A stretch of 64,000 nt of DNA from Diphasiastrum complanatum (GCA_029204225.1 CM055107.1:7164873-7228872), one strand, 5' to 3'. Counted from the first letter of the stretch, positions 23,365-36,960 are shown. Notes: generated from the sequence alone by a model not told the origin. Program-made: numbers and translations.

Positions 23365-26300
23365 CCATTGAGATCAGGGGCTTGCTGAACTGGCGGAGCA
23401 GGCTGCCAAAACTTACGTAATCGGCTGCCATTCATTGGAGTATCACATCATTTTCCATCTACGTGCTCAAGAATTACTGCGCCATAGTTCAGCATTTCCT
23501 TCACTCTATACGGGCCTTCACCGGTAAACTCCAATTTTCCTTTGATCAACTTGGTTTTGTACATCAATGCAAGATCTCCTGCTTTCAGATCCTTTTCATA
23601 ATGGTGCAGAGAATGTTATTCAAAGATTTAGCTTGGCCATTCGCTCTGGGATAGTAGGGAGTGCTAAATCTGTGTATCACAAAAAAATATTCCAGTAAAC
23701 ACTTTATTGTTTAATTAACCCCGATCACTGACAATCTCGATCGGACATCCAAATCTGATTATAATATTTTCATACAGAAACTTGGCTGTAGATTTCGCAT
23801 CAGCAACTTTGACAGCTTTGGCTTCAACCCACTTGGTCATATAATCAGTTGCTACAATAATGTATCGGGCCTGAGATCCTTGCGCAGCATGATGAATAGT
23901 ACCAACATAATCCAGTCCCCATTTTTCAAACGGTGCTTGCGATAAAACCGGATGCAAGGGTTCATAATTTTGTCGAGTAGGCCGTTGTGCTCGCTGGCAA
24001 ACATCACATGTCTGAATAAAAATTTTTCTGTGTTTTTATGAAGCGTAGGCCACCAACAACCTGATTGCAAAAGTTTGCGAACAATAATATCTGTAGAGAA
24101 GTGTCCTCCACCCATGCCATCATGTGAAAACATGATTAAATCTGGGACTTCATGCGATAAAACACATCTTCATAGAATATTGTCTGATCCACGACAATAC
24201 AATTGTCCTGCAATCAATAAGGTTGAGCCTTATGAATCAATTGTCTCTTTTGTACTTTTGTCAAGAAGTCATTCAGTTGTCCTAGCATCAGGTACTCAAC
24301 AATATCCACTGCCCACTCAGGTACTGCTTCAACATAGAACAATGCAGCATCTGGTAATTCATCATCCACTTCAGTGTTAACTGGTGCAGATTCGATTTGT
24401 GAAACGTGATCGGCTAGGTAATGTTGCTTGCCCTTTTGAACCACAATTCGAAAGTCAAATTCAGTCAATAACAATAACCATCTTGCAATACGTCCAGTAT
24501 TGCACGTCTTGTTTACCAAGTAAAGTAATGGCTGATGATCCGTATAAAATACAAAGTGCGTTTCCATGAGGTAGTGACAAAATTTTCGAACAGAAAAAAT
24601 CATGGCTAACGTTTCACGTTCTGTTGTTGAATAATTCTTCTCTGGATTTGTAAGTTGTCTGCTTGCAAATCGTATAGGATAATCTTTCTTATAATCACTT
24701 GTCCATATGAACATGAAATTCTATCGTCCAATCTGGAGAACACAGTATTGGTGCTGAAGTTAGTGCTTTTTTTAACTTTTCAAAAGCTTCTAACGCCTCT
24801 ACTGTCCAAATAGGAACAATAGTCAGTTTGTATATAGGTCGTGCTAAATCCACAAAGAAGATAATAAAAACTCAATAGTAGTTCGCACGACCCATAAACA
24901 CATAAACTCCACAAATCGTTGTTGGTGGTGGCAATTCCACAATAATCTTGATCTTAGAATAATCTGTGGCAATACCATGTCTCGATATCAAATCTCCAAG
25001 CACAACTTCGTGGGAAACCCATATCTGGCATTTTTCTGGATTTAGAGAAATCTGATTTTTGTAGCATCTTTCAAATACTTTCTCTAATCAATCCAGGTGG
25101 TCTGCATTTGTACTATGGACTCCCAGGTCATCCAAGTAAATTTCAAAGAATTTTTGTAGATAATCTTTAAAAGAAAATTGCATTACTCCTTGGAACGAAC
25201 TTGGTGCATTACAGAGTCCAAACGACATTACTTTGTAAACATAGGTGCCCCATTCTGTTGCAAAGGCAGTTTTGTGGCGATCGGCAGGTGCAATCTTAAC
25301 CTGGTTGTAACCACTAAATCCATCCAAGAAACTATAAGCATCTGCTCCAGCAAGACGATCCAAAATGCTTTCAATAAAAGGTAACAAAAAGTGATCCTTT
25401 CACGTCACTTTGTTCAGTGCTTTGAGATTCACACAGATTCGCAATTTCCCATTCTTCTTAGGAACAATGACAATCTGCGAGATCCATTCAGTATGCTCGA
25501 TCTCATAAATGAAATCGGCGTCAAGCAATCTTTGAAGTTCTTTTTTTATTAGGTTTGCAACATTAGGATTACTGCGATAGAACTTTGTAACCTTTGAAAC
25601 TGCATCAGGTACTAAAGGTATGGTATGTTCAATCACTGATGTCAGAATACCCTTTAGATTTTGATATGTCCATGCAAAGCAATCTTGATACTTAATAAGT
25701 AACATGCGGAGTGCTTGATACTGTTCAGGAGTAAGTTGTGATCCAACTTGTACAATCTTTTCTGGTTCTCCTGGTTCAACAAGATTCATTGGCTACGTCC
25801 TAGCTGGGCCATCGTAAACCTCTTTCGATTCTGGCACGTGTTCTTCAGGTTCATGATGCGCTTTAGGTAATATGATAACCACATCATCCAATGTATAACG
25901 TTTAAAATGCTCGGGCATATCATGCTGAACGACATTTGCTTGTTCCTTTTCGAAAGGACTTGTCTGAGATCTTCGCTTAGCCTTCTTAGTAGGAATTGAT
26001 CGTGGAGGTGATGACTTCCGAGACGATGATGTCTTGCTAGAATTCTGACTTGTAGAATCATCCTCAACTTTTCCGTTGCCTTTATCTAGTAAGGGTGGCA
26101 CATTCATTGAATCAATCTTTTGAGGAGGATTTTCCCATTTTAGGATCGTATTATAATGTTGCTTAGCTTGTTTCTTCGTCATCGATCCTGTGATCCTATC
26201 TTCCTTCAATACAACTGCTTTAGGCGGTTTTGTTGTTGGTTCATCAGGAACATTACGCACTCCAAATCTGGTCGGATCCATATGATTGAGAATCTGCTCA

Positions 26301-26991
26301 TCCGTAAGTTCTGCATTGTCATCATAAGTCAAGGCATGACTCACATGTATGAGATCATCTTCAATCAGATCTGGTATAGGTTACGTTGATATTCAGACTA
26401 CATTCAGCACATTCAGTGGAAACGTGATTGGTGTATCCAAAATTCGATCTAATAAGGAAATCTCGCTCAAATCTGACTGACTATCTTGTTGACACATATA
26501 TCCTACTGTACAATCAATCATTGCAAGAGCTTCATTCCAGTTAATAGTATCTATCTTAAAATCGTAATGAACTCCCAAATTTTTGTCTAGATGGTCACAA
26601 GTATGATCCGTTGTTGAGGAATCCTCATCTTCTTTCCAAACCACTGGTTTGATAGTCCAAGTTGTAGATCAACTTTGACTGCACGTTCACGATTTTCAAA
26701 AGTGATTTTCTCGGTACCTCAATTATGAATCACTTGCGCAACTCGTAACCATGGACGTTCCAATAGGACTCAGTAGACATTTGGTGCTTCTGGTAAGTCC
26801 ATTTCTACGAAAGTAATGACGAACTGTACTCCCGCAATTTTGACAGGTATATCTTCAACCATTCCTCGCGGACGAACTATTGTTTGATCAGTTAGCTTAA
26901 TGGCAAAAGTAGTAGGCTTGATCTTTGTAAGGCCCCATTTTGCACATAGCTTTATAGAAATCAAGTTAACTCCTGAACCGCCATCTATCAC
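23365..26991 (-). pseudogene. gypsy pol region (protease, RT, RNase H, integrase), fossil
   Basis: Minus-strand pol in gypsy order. The protease flank (MIDGGSGVNLISIKLC, VKIAGVQFVITFVE) lies near 26990-26770. Next come a linker with SHALTYDDNAELTDEQ, reverse transcriptase with YEIEHTEWISQIV, FSGYNQVKIAP and YLDDLGVHS near 25790-25088, and RNase H with FYTDHQPLLYLV near 24714-24214. Last come the integrase core with FEKWGLDYVGT and YMTKWVEAKAV near 23957-23715 and an integrase C-terminus with MYKTKLIKGK ending near 23365. It is broken in several places and not functional. Confidence 0.9.
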
Positions 26992-27054
26992 AGCTGCTTC
27001 CTTAGAAAATTGTCTAAGCTGTATCGGTAGAGTGATATTCTTTTGTTCACTTTC

Positions 27055-28342
27055 CTAAGCGGCTCCAACATGGAGTACTTCATTAGATTCTTCAAATCTA
27101 GCACAAAAAAGTGGCTCTTGATGGACTTCTGGTTCTTCTTGAGCTAGCTTTTGCGCTAAAACTTCTTTTACTTTTGGCACCAACTTCAGGAACTCTCCCA
27201 ATGAAATATTGATCTTGCTAGACAAAATATTCATGAGCAGTTTTGTTCGGTGCTTCCGGTTCAATCATCTTGAAGGGTTCTTCATGATGATGCAACTGAT
27301 CATTCATATTTGTACGTGAATTTCTTGGTGGTTGCAATGGTGAAGAACGAACTTCTACTATTGCTTTAGCAGCTTCAAGCTCCTCTTCTTCTTGTAGATG
27401 TTTAATCCACTGCCTCATATCCTGATATCTTTGTTTTTCTGCATGAAGATTTGGATAGACTCCCGATGTTGTTGGTGTATCGTTCAATGGTATAGAATCA
27501 GCATGTACTGGATCCACGACTGATTCTTTCTGCTTCTATGCTCTGGTGACCACCATCAAAGATGCACTTGGTTTATTTTGAGCTAGTGGTCTTCGCTTGA
27601 TTGTTATCAAATTTACAAGAGTTGTAGCTGGTGGTGGCTTCGGTCTTGCTGGACAGTCTTTATAGCAATGCCCATAACCACAGTCACGACAAAATGATAC
27701 AAATTTTTCTTCATTTGGACATTCTGCAACTCTGTGATTTTTTTCACAGGCAAAACATCCAAGTGGTGCTCTGGTCCAATTTCTAGAGGCTTGTTGTTGA
27801 GCTGCAGCATAAATAGCATACTAAATAGAAGATCCACCTTCTTGATCAATACCATAGTTCCATTGCTCAGCACTTATGTACGGTTCTGGTTCCATCAAAT
27901 TAGTAGGAGGAGCGGAGGGCTTTGGTGGGGCAGGTAAGGCTAAACGTTTCGGGTATCCAAGAGCAGATTGTCGAGGTCTTGCTGCTGGATTTCCTCCATA
28001 CTGTGGTTCTCGATATCCCATTTGGGCATACCGTTGCTGAATTATCCGAGGGTTGAAGTTGCAAATAGCAGTCTCATGATCAAGCGAATTACACAAATGG
28101 CAAACACTGATTTCCATTTGTTTTTTCAATTGAGGACACTCATTCACTGTGTGATTTCTTGTGCAAATAGAACACCAGACATTTTCCCTAGTAGGAAAAG
28201 TCTTCACAAACTTCTCAGACTCCTTGTTCGCTTTTCCGTGGAAATCTTTCAATGTTTTGATCTTCTCATTAAATTGCGACTCCAACTTTTCCATCTGTTT
28301 TTGCTGGTTCTTCCCAAGTTTCTCAAACTCATTGAGCATCAT
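27055..28342 (-). pseudogene. gypsy gag region, fossil
   Basis: Minus-strand gag segment with two zinc-knuckle-like motifs, CSICTRNHTVNEC and CHLCNSLDHETAIC, followed by a Pro-rich linker and further gag/protease linker sequence. The expected capsid-like N-terminal part is short or missing. It carries several breaks. Confidence 0.8.
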
Positions 28343-28482
28343 TTATGTAGTAGCGTTGGCATTCAATCAATCGATACTTCTCAAAAATGAAAAAAATTTC
28401 AGAATCCAAATCAGAATATATCAGATTTGATCCAAATTTTGATAGAGAGTTGATCTAGAAAATCAGTTACTAAAAATAGGAC

Positions 28483-29115
28483 TGGCGAAGGTTCTCTAGG
28501 TGAAGATTGGTTCGGTGAAGATTCAACAGTGCTATTTTGGGAGAAAACTCTCTGATCAACTTATTTGACAATTTCTCGGGTAATAACCTTCATTGACCTC
28601 TCAGATGAAATATCTGACACGGATAAAAATATGAAAAATTGGGCGAAGGTTTCTGACACAAGAAAATATAGTTTCTGTAGTTGGGCAAGGGTAAAAATCA
28701 AGATTTTCTATGATCTGGACAAAAAGAATCTTCGTCGAACTCAAAAATAATATTTTATTATAAATAGAATGTTTTGGAAACTCGGCAAAGGTTTTGGCGA
28801 AGGATCAAGAGTAATACTAATATTTTTGCAAAAAAATGACTTTTTTGAAGAAAAAAAAAATATGGCAATATGACAACTGATCTTATTTTTGGTATTATTC
28901 TTCGTCGACCTGATAGTAGATAGATCTAAATCATACCTATGCACAATCAATCGGACGAAAGTTCTTTTTTTGTATTTTTAGGGTTTTGGTGATTTTTTGG
29001 TGTTTTTTGACAGTTTTTCTGATGTTTCTATAAATCTGCTTGGAATTAATCTTTGCCCTTCAAACTGAAAGTTCTATGATCAAAACCAAAGGTGTCTGCA
29101 ACTCGGCAAAGGTTT
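28483..29115. repeat. cluster of GGCGAAGGTTC-like motifs (gypsy leader)
   Basis: About seven variants of GGCGAAGGTTC or CGGCAAAGGTTT, for example at 28483, 28642, 28782, 28796 and 29103. They lie between the 5' LTR and gag of the minus-strand gypsy element and mirror the cluster at 22852-23150 on the other side of gag-pol. Confidence 0.55.
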
Positions 29116-29429
29116 CCTAAAAGAGAGTAAAAAGTTATCAGCTCTGATAATGATTTTTGTCTCTTTTTGACCAAAATCTTGCAGATTTGACCGATTTTTG
29201 TTGTTTTTTATGATATCTCAGATCCAAATGGATCTTAAGATTGGTGATTTGAATAGATTTCTCTGTTTTACAATCAAATTAGATTTCAAACAAGCAAATC
29301 CACTCAAATCAAGCAAAATCACTCCCAAACTAATCCTGAATACAGATCTAACACTTCATGCCACGACAAGATGCCTAATGCAAGCTAACCATCCAACAAA
29401 GATGCTGCAAACTAAAAAATTGGCGTAGC

Positions 29430-29447
29430 TCCCCGGCAACAACGCCA
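29430..29447 (-). promoter_or_regulatory. primer binding site, tRNA-Asp type
   Basis: The minus strand reads TGGCGTTGTTGCCGGGGA, two bases from the complement of the plant tRNA-Asp 3' end as I recall it. It sits 4 bases from the LTR boundary at 29452. Confidence 0.8.
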
Positions 29448-29451
29448 AAAT

Positions 29452-30063
29452 TGTAGTGGATTTCTTTCCTTGCCTAATCTGAATCCAAGATCTAGTCAAT
29501 CTAGCATCAAAGAGACGAAGTTAGTTGTCACGCGTAGGTTCGTTCCCATGAGAGCGATAGTATAGTTCAAATTTCAATCATGAATGGAGAATTCACATCT
29601 AACTCTAACATCCATTAACCCTACGATCCATTAACACTACAATCCACAACAAAGATAGATTACCCTTTCTCTCTCATAAAAAGTATAATAACACACAATC
29701 CCAATAACATTCAGATCCAACAATTAGCAAATCCAAAGAAAGCATGAGAGATGGAGGAAAAGTGATAGAGAGCAAGGACATTCATCAATCCATTCCTGAA
29801 GAGAACCAATCTGCTTTATTGAAATGAGGAAATGAACATGTGTAGGAACTTGAGTTGGTCCCTTTATATAATAGAGAGGAGGACCCTGGCCTCTGAATCC
29901 TATTGGTCCATTTTTGCCTCTCTAATTATTCAAATTTAAAAAAGAGCGAAAACCATCCAATTTGGAGGGAAATCCAACTTTATTCACTAACTTGACATTT
30001 AGGCCCTGCGACATTAAAAGTCCGACAAAAAGGCCTAAAGTCTTTTTATTGACTTGTAACTAA
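29452..30063 (-). repeat. gypsy 5' LTR, truncated (element on minus strand)
   Basis: Starts TGTAGTGGATTTC and matches 18388-19000 closely, including CTCTCTCATAAAAA and CCTATTGGT blocks. The match stops at 30063, about 105 bp short of the full LTR, where copia LTR sequence begins. Confidence 0.88.
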
Positions 30064-32190
30064 TTATTTTTACACAACAAATTCTCTTGCATGTGTCCAT
30101 TGAAACTTTTACATGCCTTGCATGTCACATTTGACAACTCGGACATTATTCATGTGGAGTACCTCGAGTTTCTACAAGCCCAAATTTGGCCATTTCATGA
30201 TCTAAACGCATGTTACATATGACAAACTAATCTTTATGCATGTATCCTAGCTCGAGTTTCTACTAGGCCAATTTCGGCATTTTCAAGTTGTAACACTACA
30301 TGCATGATGTAAATCTTCATCAACCCCAAAAGTCAAGACTCTATGGCTTTTTTATTTTCAACACTCCTCCTAAAAAGTTATCTATATTGACTTGAACATT
30401 GATCTTGGAATCATTCCAAGGTTGGGTCCTTTGCTTGATGAAGCAACTTTTTGTGTGGATTCTTTGTTTTGCATATGAAGTGAAGATCATTCAAAGAATC
30501 CATCATAGTAGCACCCTTACCATATCCAAGATAAGATCTCTTTGGTAGAAATCTCTTGCCAATACCGTTGAAGAGTATTCCACCAATTTGCCACTATTTT
30601 GATATGCCTCCTCCATGCTTGATGAAGATCTTTAATTTGAGAAATCCATTTGCATGAAGATGGCTGCACCATAAGTTGAGAAATCCTAGGCTTCATGATC
30701 ATGATCATAAAGACCAAAGCATGGTCAATAAAATTGATCATCAAGATTAAGCATGCTAGCTTGACTAATCCACATACTATGAACTTTATCCATAATGGAT
30801 CTAACCTTGAAATCAAACTCTATTTTGATCTTTTTGAGGCTTAATACTTTCTCAAAGATGTAATTGTCCTGAATGGATGCTTCACTTAATCTCATGAGAA
30901 GTTTACAAAGTGCCTCAAAACAAGTAAAAACATGAATTTTCAAACTATGAGCATCAAACTCATTCTTGCTCTTACTAAAACCAAGAGCAAACTTTTGATG
31001 ATACAATATCTTGCTTTCAAAATGTTTTGGAATTAACATAATTAAATCATCAATAACAAGAAATATTTCCAAACAATAGGTATCATTCAAAACTAGAATA
31101 GCCTTAGATGCAAAAATCTCAATAAAGCAAGATAGTTTATCAAAAAATGGAAGAGAAACATAAGTGAAAATGTTGGAGTGGAAACTGCCTAAAACTTGTC
31201 TCTCTTTACCATGAAAAAAGAACCACAAGGACTCAACCTTGTATTTTGAATATCCCCTTGAATATAAATGTTGAGGATACTCCGCCTCAGACCTTGATCT
31301 CATCACAATTTGACTATCTTCAAGAGAAATGATTTGCGATACAATTTGAGATGCCTTGACCTCGGCCACTTTCAGGGTTGAATGTTGATCTTCAACAAAT
31401 ATAATCTCTCTATTCTCAATCACCTTTGAGACAAAGAGCATAAAAGCTTTGTAGGCCTCCTTGGTGGATAAGCCTCCAACCATGATCCATAAACTTGGAT
31501 CACCTTCCTTTGTTGTTTTCAAGAAAACATATGCAAAGCAAAAATCTTCATGTACACTAAGGTAATCAACCTTAGGTTATAGTTGAACAAGACGCTAGTT
31601 GAAGCCTCACCAAATTATCGTGAAGGCTTCATCGCTCTTCTCAAGATCCTTCAACGATTCTACAACATTGGCTTTTTCTGCTTTGTGCTTTCCTTTTGAG
31701 TTGTACATGCATTCATATGCTGAATGCCCTTTCTTATTGTAGTGCATGCAAGGCATTGTTGGGTTGAACCAGCAGCTTTCTGCTGTGTGTCTCGATTTGT
31801 GACAATGATCATAGGTAGATGTTTGTTTGTTGTAGCTCCCTGTTGTCAAAGACTTTGTTTGAGTCTTGTCAAACTTGCGCTTACTTTTGTTTTTATTCTT
31901 TTCTCTGTAAAGAGGGCCTTCTCCTAATCACTATTTGCTTCTCATTCATCTCTCATCAGTCTTTCATCTGCAACAAGACTAACAACTCTTTCGAATGTCA
32001 TCTCAAGTAAGCTCAAGATGAGTATTCTCAGTAGCTGATAGGATGTAGGTAGAGATTTCATGAAGTACATCAGTTGCTGCGGTGTCGATACCTGGTGCTC
32101 TTGTCTAGATGTAGAAAGTTGAGCAAAGATCGTTATGATCTTCTCAACATGCTGATCCAACTCGTTCAACATGCCATCACAAGCTTCGTA
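30064..32190 (-). mobile_element. Ty1/copia remnant with 3' LTR piece (fossil)
   Basis: An LTR piece ends TTTTCAACA at 30363, followed (plus strand) by CTCCTCCTAAAAA, the complement of a polypurine tract. To the right are minus-strand copia remains: a stretch near 30725-31522 resembling the integrase-RT linker, a gag segment with two knuckles CDHCHKSRHTAESC and CMHYNKKGHSAYEC near 31607-31849, and gag capsid sequence near 31942-32172. Much of pol is missing. It is heavily broken. Confidence 0.7.
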
Positions 32191-32214
32191 GCTAATTGTG
32201 TAGGTGCATGACTG

Positions 32215-32748
32215 ATGCAGTTGTCCTCACTTCGTACTTCTTGTTCAGTACATATAGGATACAATATACTCCTAGTCTTGGATACATGGTACTCCAGTGA
32301 AACAAGATGTTAGTTATGCCACGTTATACTGGACGTGACCCAGAAGTAACTAATATCCTTGTGAGGCCACGCTAAATGGAGTTTAGACAAGGTACGAGAC
32401 AGTGGATGCATGTGTAGAGTTATCAATAGCAATTCTATGAATAGTTGGTCCATGCTTAGGACTCTATTCTAGATGAATCTATGTATAGGGAACTTAGCGC
32501 TATGCATGGCTATGTGCCCAGGATGATTTTGGCTCTATATATGGAGGCCAAACTCGCCCTACTCCTCATTGTGGTCATTCATTCATTACCAAGATCTCAC
32601 TCTATATTCATGTTTCTTGTTCCTTGGCTTGGGGGTGAAGCTTCTAGAGTTTGATTAGATGCTTCTACTTGGTTGGGTGGTTTCTCCATAGTGTGTTATC
32701 CATTGTGTTTGTGTTTTGTAAGCAGGATCTAAGGAGCTTCTCTTATAG
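32215..32748 (+). mobile_element. LTR-like segment with primer site, plus strand (fossil)
   Basis: A TATA-like CTCTATATATGG lies at about 32532, and a primer-site-like TGATATCAGAGC follows at 32749, which together suggest the 5' LTR of a plus-strand copia element. The left boundary is not defined. The coding region that should follow is absent; the next sequence (from 32819) is the LTR of another element. Confidence 0.45.
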
Positions 32749-33129
32749 TGATATCAGAGCAAAGTTTACAAGCTTGGAGAAGTGGTGCTTTTCATTGGAG
32801 CTTGGTGGAGATCAATTAGTATCAACAGTGAGTACAATGGCTTGAAGTAATAACTCTAGCTTGTTGAGCGTAATAACGCTGGCTATAGATAACTCTGATT
32901 GGAAAAGAGAAATTCCAAAAATTAACACTTACATAGCTTGTTTCAGCTAATATAGAGATTTACAAGAGAGGAAATATCTTACAAGCCTTTAAGACTATTT
33001 ATGCCAGTCTTTGCATATGTACAAAAGTTGGTAACCGTCAACTGCCTTTGGGATATTTGTTTGTCCAACTGTTTTAGGGCTACTCATCCATTGGCGAAGT
33101 CGATTAGCAAAAATGTGAAAAAGACAAAA

Positions 33130-33412
33130 GTGCCTTAAAATGATTTCTAAGGTATTCTGGCCACTTGGCCAGCCTTGTCGCATTTTTCGCTATGGAGCGA
33201 AAAAGGTGAAGGTGCCTTAAAAATGATTTTTAAGGTATTCTGGCCACTTGGCCAGTGTGTCGCATTTTTCACTATGGAGCCAAAAAGATGAAAAAGATGA
33301 AGGTGCCTTAAAAATGATATCCAAGGTATTTTGGCCACTTGGCCAGTGTGTCGCATTTTTTGCTAAGGAGCGAAAAAGGCGAAAAAGACGAAGGTGCCTT
33401 AAAATGATTTCT
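33130..33412. repeat. U3 tandem repeat, 82-91 bp units (left LTR)
   Basis: Three full units and one partial, starting at 33130, 33212, 33303 and 33394. Each has GTGCCTTAAAA, TGGCCACTTGGCCA and GTCGCATTTTTCGCT, then the inverted match AGCGAAAAAGGCG, which can fold into a hairpin of about 13 bp. Confidence 0.9.
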
Positions 33413-36400
33413 AAGACAGAGAAAATCTCAAAGGGAAAAAATGTGAAGGCCAAAAAAAACAAAAATGTTGTCGGCCTTTGGTTTTTTAGGATGCTCCTTA
33501 CTTGAACGATTTGTTTAAGGGTGAGCATAAGAAATCTAACACTCCCCCTTAATGTGGATCCTGAAAAATGTTGATCTTCAGATTTAACATATCGTTAAAT
33601 CTGAAATGTTGCTCCTTTGATAGAGCCTTTGTAAAGTAATCTGCTGCCATGTAATTTGTTCTGCAGAAAATCAATTCTACTTCCTTACTGTGCACTTTTT
33701 CACTAAGGTAGTGATACCTGATTTCTATATGTTTGCTTCGAGAGTGAAATCTCGGATTTAGAGATAACGCTATTGTGCTTTGATTGTCACAATAGATTGT
33801 TGTAGGAAGTAGTTGTGCAAGATTGAGGTCTGCAAGCAGTTGCCTAAGCCAGATCGCCTCTTTGATTGCATTTGTGCCAGCTATGTATGCGGATTCTGTT
33901 GATGATAATGCAACTGAGGTCTGCTTCTAGCTGTTCCATGAGATTGGGCCTTGGTTGTATAAAAATACAAATTTAGAGGCTGATTTTCTGGTGTCGACAT
34001 CTCCTGCCCAATCCGCATCTGTGTAGGCTTCAAGGATATTGGCAGTTTGGCTGCCTCCATAGTAGATGCCAAGAGTTGTCATTGCTTGAATGTACTTCAT
34101 GACCTTTGTTAGCGCTTTCCAATGAGCTATCCCTGGATTTGACAAGAACTGGCTGAGTGTACTGATCGAATATGCAAGGTTTGGTCGCGTGCAGATCATT
34201 GCGTACATCAGTGAGCCGATGATGGATTGAAACGGGTAGCGCTTCATCTCCTCCTTTTTTGCCTAAGTTTGAGGAGATTGTTCCTTTGATAGTTTTAGTC
34301 CAGGATCGAGTGAAAAGTGACTGGGTTTGTAGTTGGCCATTCCATACTTTTCCAACACGTTGTTGAGATATCGTTGTTGACTGATAAAGATCAGTCTGCT
34401 GGGTCAATCTCATTGATGTTAGTCATCTTGTATTCTTGGGCCAACATGCACTTTGTATCCTTCATCAGATTCAGATTATTACTGAATAAGAGTGTATCAT
34501 CTACGTAGAGAGTGATGATGATGAAGTATTCTGATATAGATTTGAAGTAAACATTCGAGTCTGCTGAGTCTGGAATGAAACCATTCTCTATCAGAAATGC
34601 ATTGATAGATTGGAATTGACTGGTTGCTCAATCCGTGAGTCAGAATGATCAACAGCTTTCCCTTTGTGGTCGAGAAACTGGTCTTCCACAAAAATGACAT
34701 CTGTACTAGTGAATGCCTTCTCGGTATCCAAATTGTAGAGCTTGTATGCCTTGTGATTTTGATTTTAGCCGAAGAAGATCATTTTCCTGCTCTTGTCATC
34801 TAGCTTTCTTCTTAGATCCTCAGAGATCTGAGTGAAAGCGATGCATCCAAACACTTAAATATGTTTGAGTGATGGTTTTGATCCTGCCCACATCTCATAA
34901 GGTGTCTTGCCATTCAGGGCTTTGGTGATGGATTGATTCTGTAAGTAGGCAGCTGTAGTAACAGCTTCTGTCCAGAACTTCTTTGGAAGAGAGGCATGGG
35001 CCAACATGCTCTTGGCACTTTCGATGAGTGTCTGGTTCTTCTGCTTAGCTACACCATTGGACTGAGGTGAGTAGTTGGTTGTATATTGTTGAAGTATCTC
35101 ATTGACCTTGCAGAACTCCTTGAATTCTGTGGAGATGTACTCTCCTCCTCCATCTGTGCGTAGAGTCTTGATCTTTCTCTGGGTCTGGTTTTCTGCAGAC
35201 GCCTTGAATTGCCTGAAGAACTTGAATGCTTCGGATTTGTTCTTCATATTGTAGGTTGCAGTACTTCGAGAGAAGTCGTTGATGAAGGTTAGGAAATAGA
35301 GTGCTCCCCCTGTGGAAGCAGTCTGCATCGGGCCACAAATGTCGCTAGGTACAAGGTCAAGCAAGCCCTTGGATGTATGAACTGAGTCTAAACTGAAGGG
35401 ATTTCTAACATACTTGCTGATAATACAGCCTCCGCATGGAGAAGTTGGCTTGCTGACTGAAGGCAAGTCTTGTACTAGATTCTAAGCTGACATTTGCTGA
35501 ATACTGTTGTAATTAAGATGGACTAGTCTGAAATGCCACAACATATCAGTTGATTCAGAAGTGGTTGTGTGAAGAGCTTGATTGTTAGAGGAATATAAGT
35601 GGTTGAGTTTGTAAAGATAGCCGCTTCTTCTTCCGTAGGCTAGAACCTTCTGGAATTTGTCAAGGATTGTGCAGCCTTCTATATCGAATTCGACCCTCCG
35701 ACTTGAATCGGTGATTTTGCTTACTGAGAGCAGATTCTTGGTTAGATTTGGAACATGGAGAACGTTGGACAACAATGATGCTGATCTTCTGATTTCCTCT
35801 TGTAGGAGTAGCGAGATTACTCTTGATAGAGTGAGGTGCTTCTGGGTAGAAATTGCCATTACCCAATTTTTGTGGGCTTCAAGTAGACTCAATAATAGAG
35901 TCATGAGTGCATCGGACTCTTTTATGACTGAGCCAATTGCAGTCATCTGCTCCATAAGATTTTTGAAAGTGTTGAGGTGACTCGAAACACTATCTGCTTC
36001 AGACATTCTGAGGTTGAAGAATTTCTTCCTCAAATGGAGCTTGGATGTAATGTCTCTAATGTCGTAGAGAGTTGCTAGGATGTCTCATGCATCCTTAGCT
36101 GTCTGAGCAGCACATATGTGGCTGATTTGAGTGTCTTTGATGTTGAGGGTGATCATGGCAAATGCTTTGCCATCTCTCAATCTCCACTTGGTGATGACGG
36201 TTGCATCACTTTCTGGTTTGAGTTCTGTGCCATCAACGATGTCCCACAATTCTTTGGCTCGAAGTATAACCTTCATCTTGAATTTCCAGAGATGGTAGTT
36301 ATCTCCATCGAGTTTGTCAATGAGAGATGAACTAGATGACGGATCCATTTTGGTTGGACTAGATCGTTGGTAGAAACAAAGATTGTCTGAATATTGTTGG

Positions 36401-36479
36401 CTGTGCGTTTGCTAGAAAGATGTCTTGATAGAAACAAGACTGATAATCCACAGTAAAAATATAGATTATTGAAATGTCT

Positions 36480-36491
36480 GCTCTGATACCA
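36480..36491 (-). promoter_or_regulatory. primer binding site, initiator tRNA-Met type
   Basis: GCTCTGATACCA on the plus strand is the reverse complement of TGGTATCAGAGC and abuts the LTR that starts TGTCGTAAAA at 36492. Confidence 0.88.
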
Positions 36492-36960
36492 TGTCGTAAA
36501 ACAGTGTCATGAGCACAGCGGAGGCTCGGTCGCTCAGAGCGTAGGCGTGTAGGAACAGAAACGCAACAGTTAGCAGCAGAAATATTCAAGTAGAAGAATT
36601 CATACAGTTTGTGCAAATGAACGACGCAGTAGTGAGACAAAAATTGCACTATGATAAATATCAACAGTGAGTACAATGGCTTGAAGTAATAACTTCAGAT
36701 TGTTGAGTGTGATAACGCTGGTTACAGATAACTCTGATTGGAGAAGAGAAATTCCAAAAATTTACACTTACATAGCTTGTTTCAGCTAATATAGAGATTT
36801 ACAAGAGAGGAAATATCTTACAAGCCTTTAAGACTATTTATGTCAGGTCTTTGCATATGTACAAAAATTGGTAACTGTCAACCGCCTTTGGGATATTTGT
36901 TTGTCCAGCTGTTTTAGGGTTATTCATCCATTGGCAAAGTCGGTCAGCAAAAATGCGAAA

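Larger units (their letters stand above)
18388..30063 (-). mobile_element. Ty3/gypsy element with extra 3' region, broken (fossil)
   Basis: A minus-strand element with related LTRs at 18388-19106 and 29452-30063. The right LTR lacks about the last 105 bp, where it meets copia sequence. The primer site at 29430-29447 reads TGGCGTTGTTGCCGGGGA on the minus strand, close to tRNA-Asp, as known for Athila/Tat-type elements. The order on the minus strand is LTR, leader, gag, protease, reverse transcriptase, RNase H, integrase, a 4 kb region with extra open frames, polypurine tract, LTR. A foldback element sits in the 3' region. LTR divergence of several percent points to an insertion much older than the copia pair at 51058. 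It carries numerous breaks. Confidence 0.92.
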
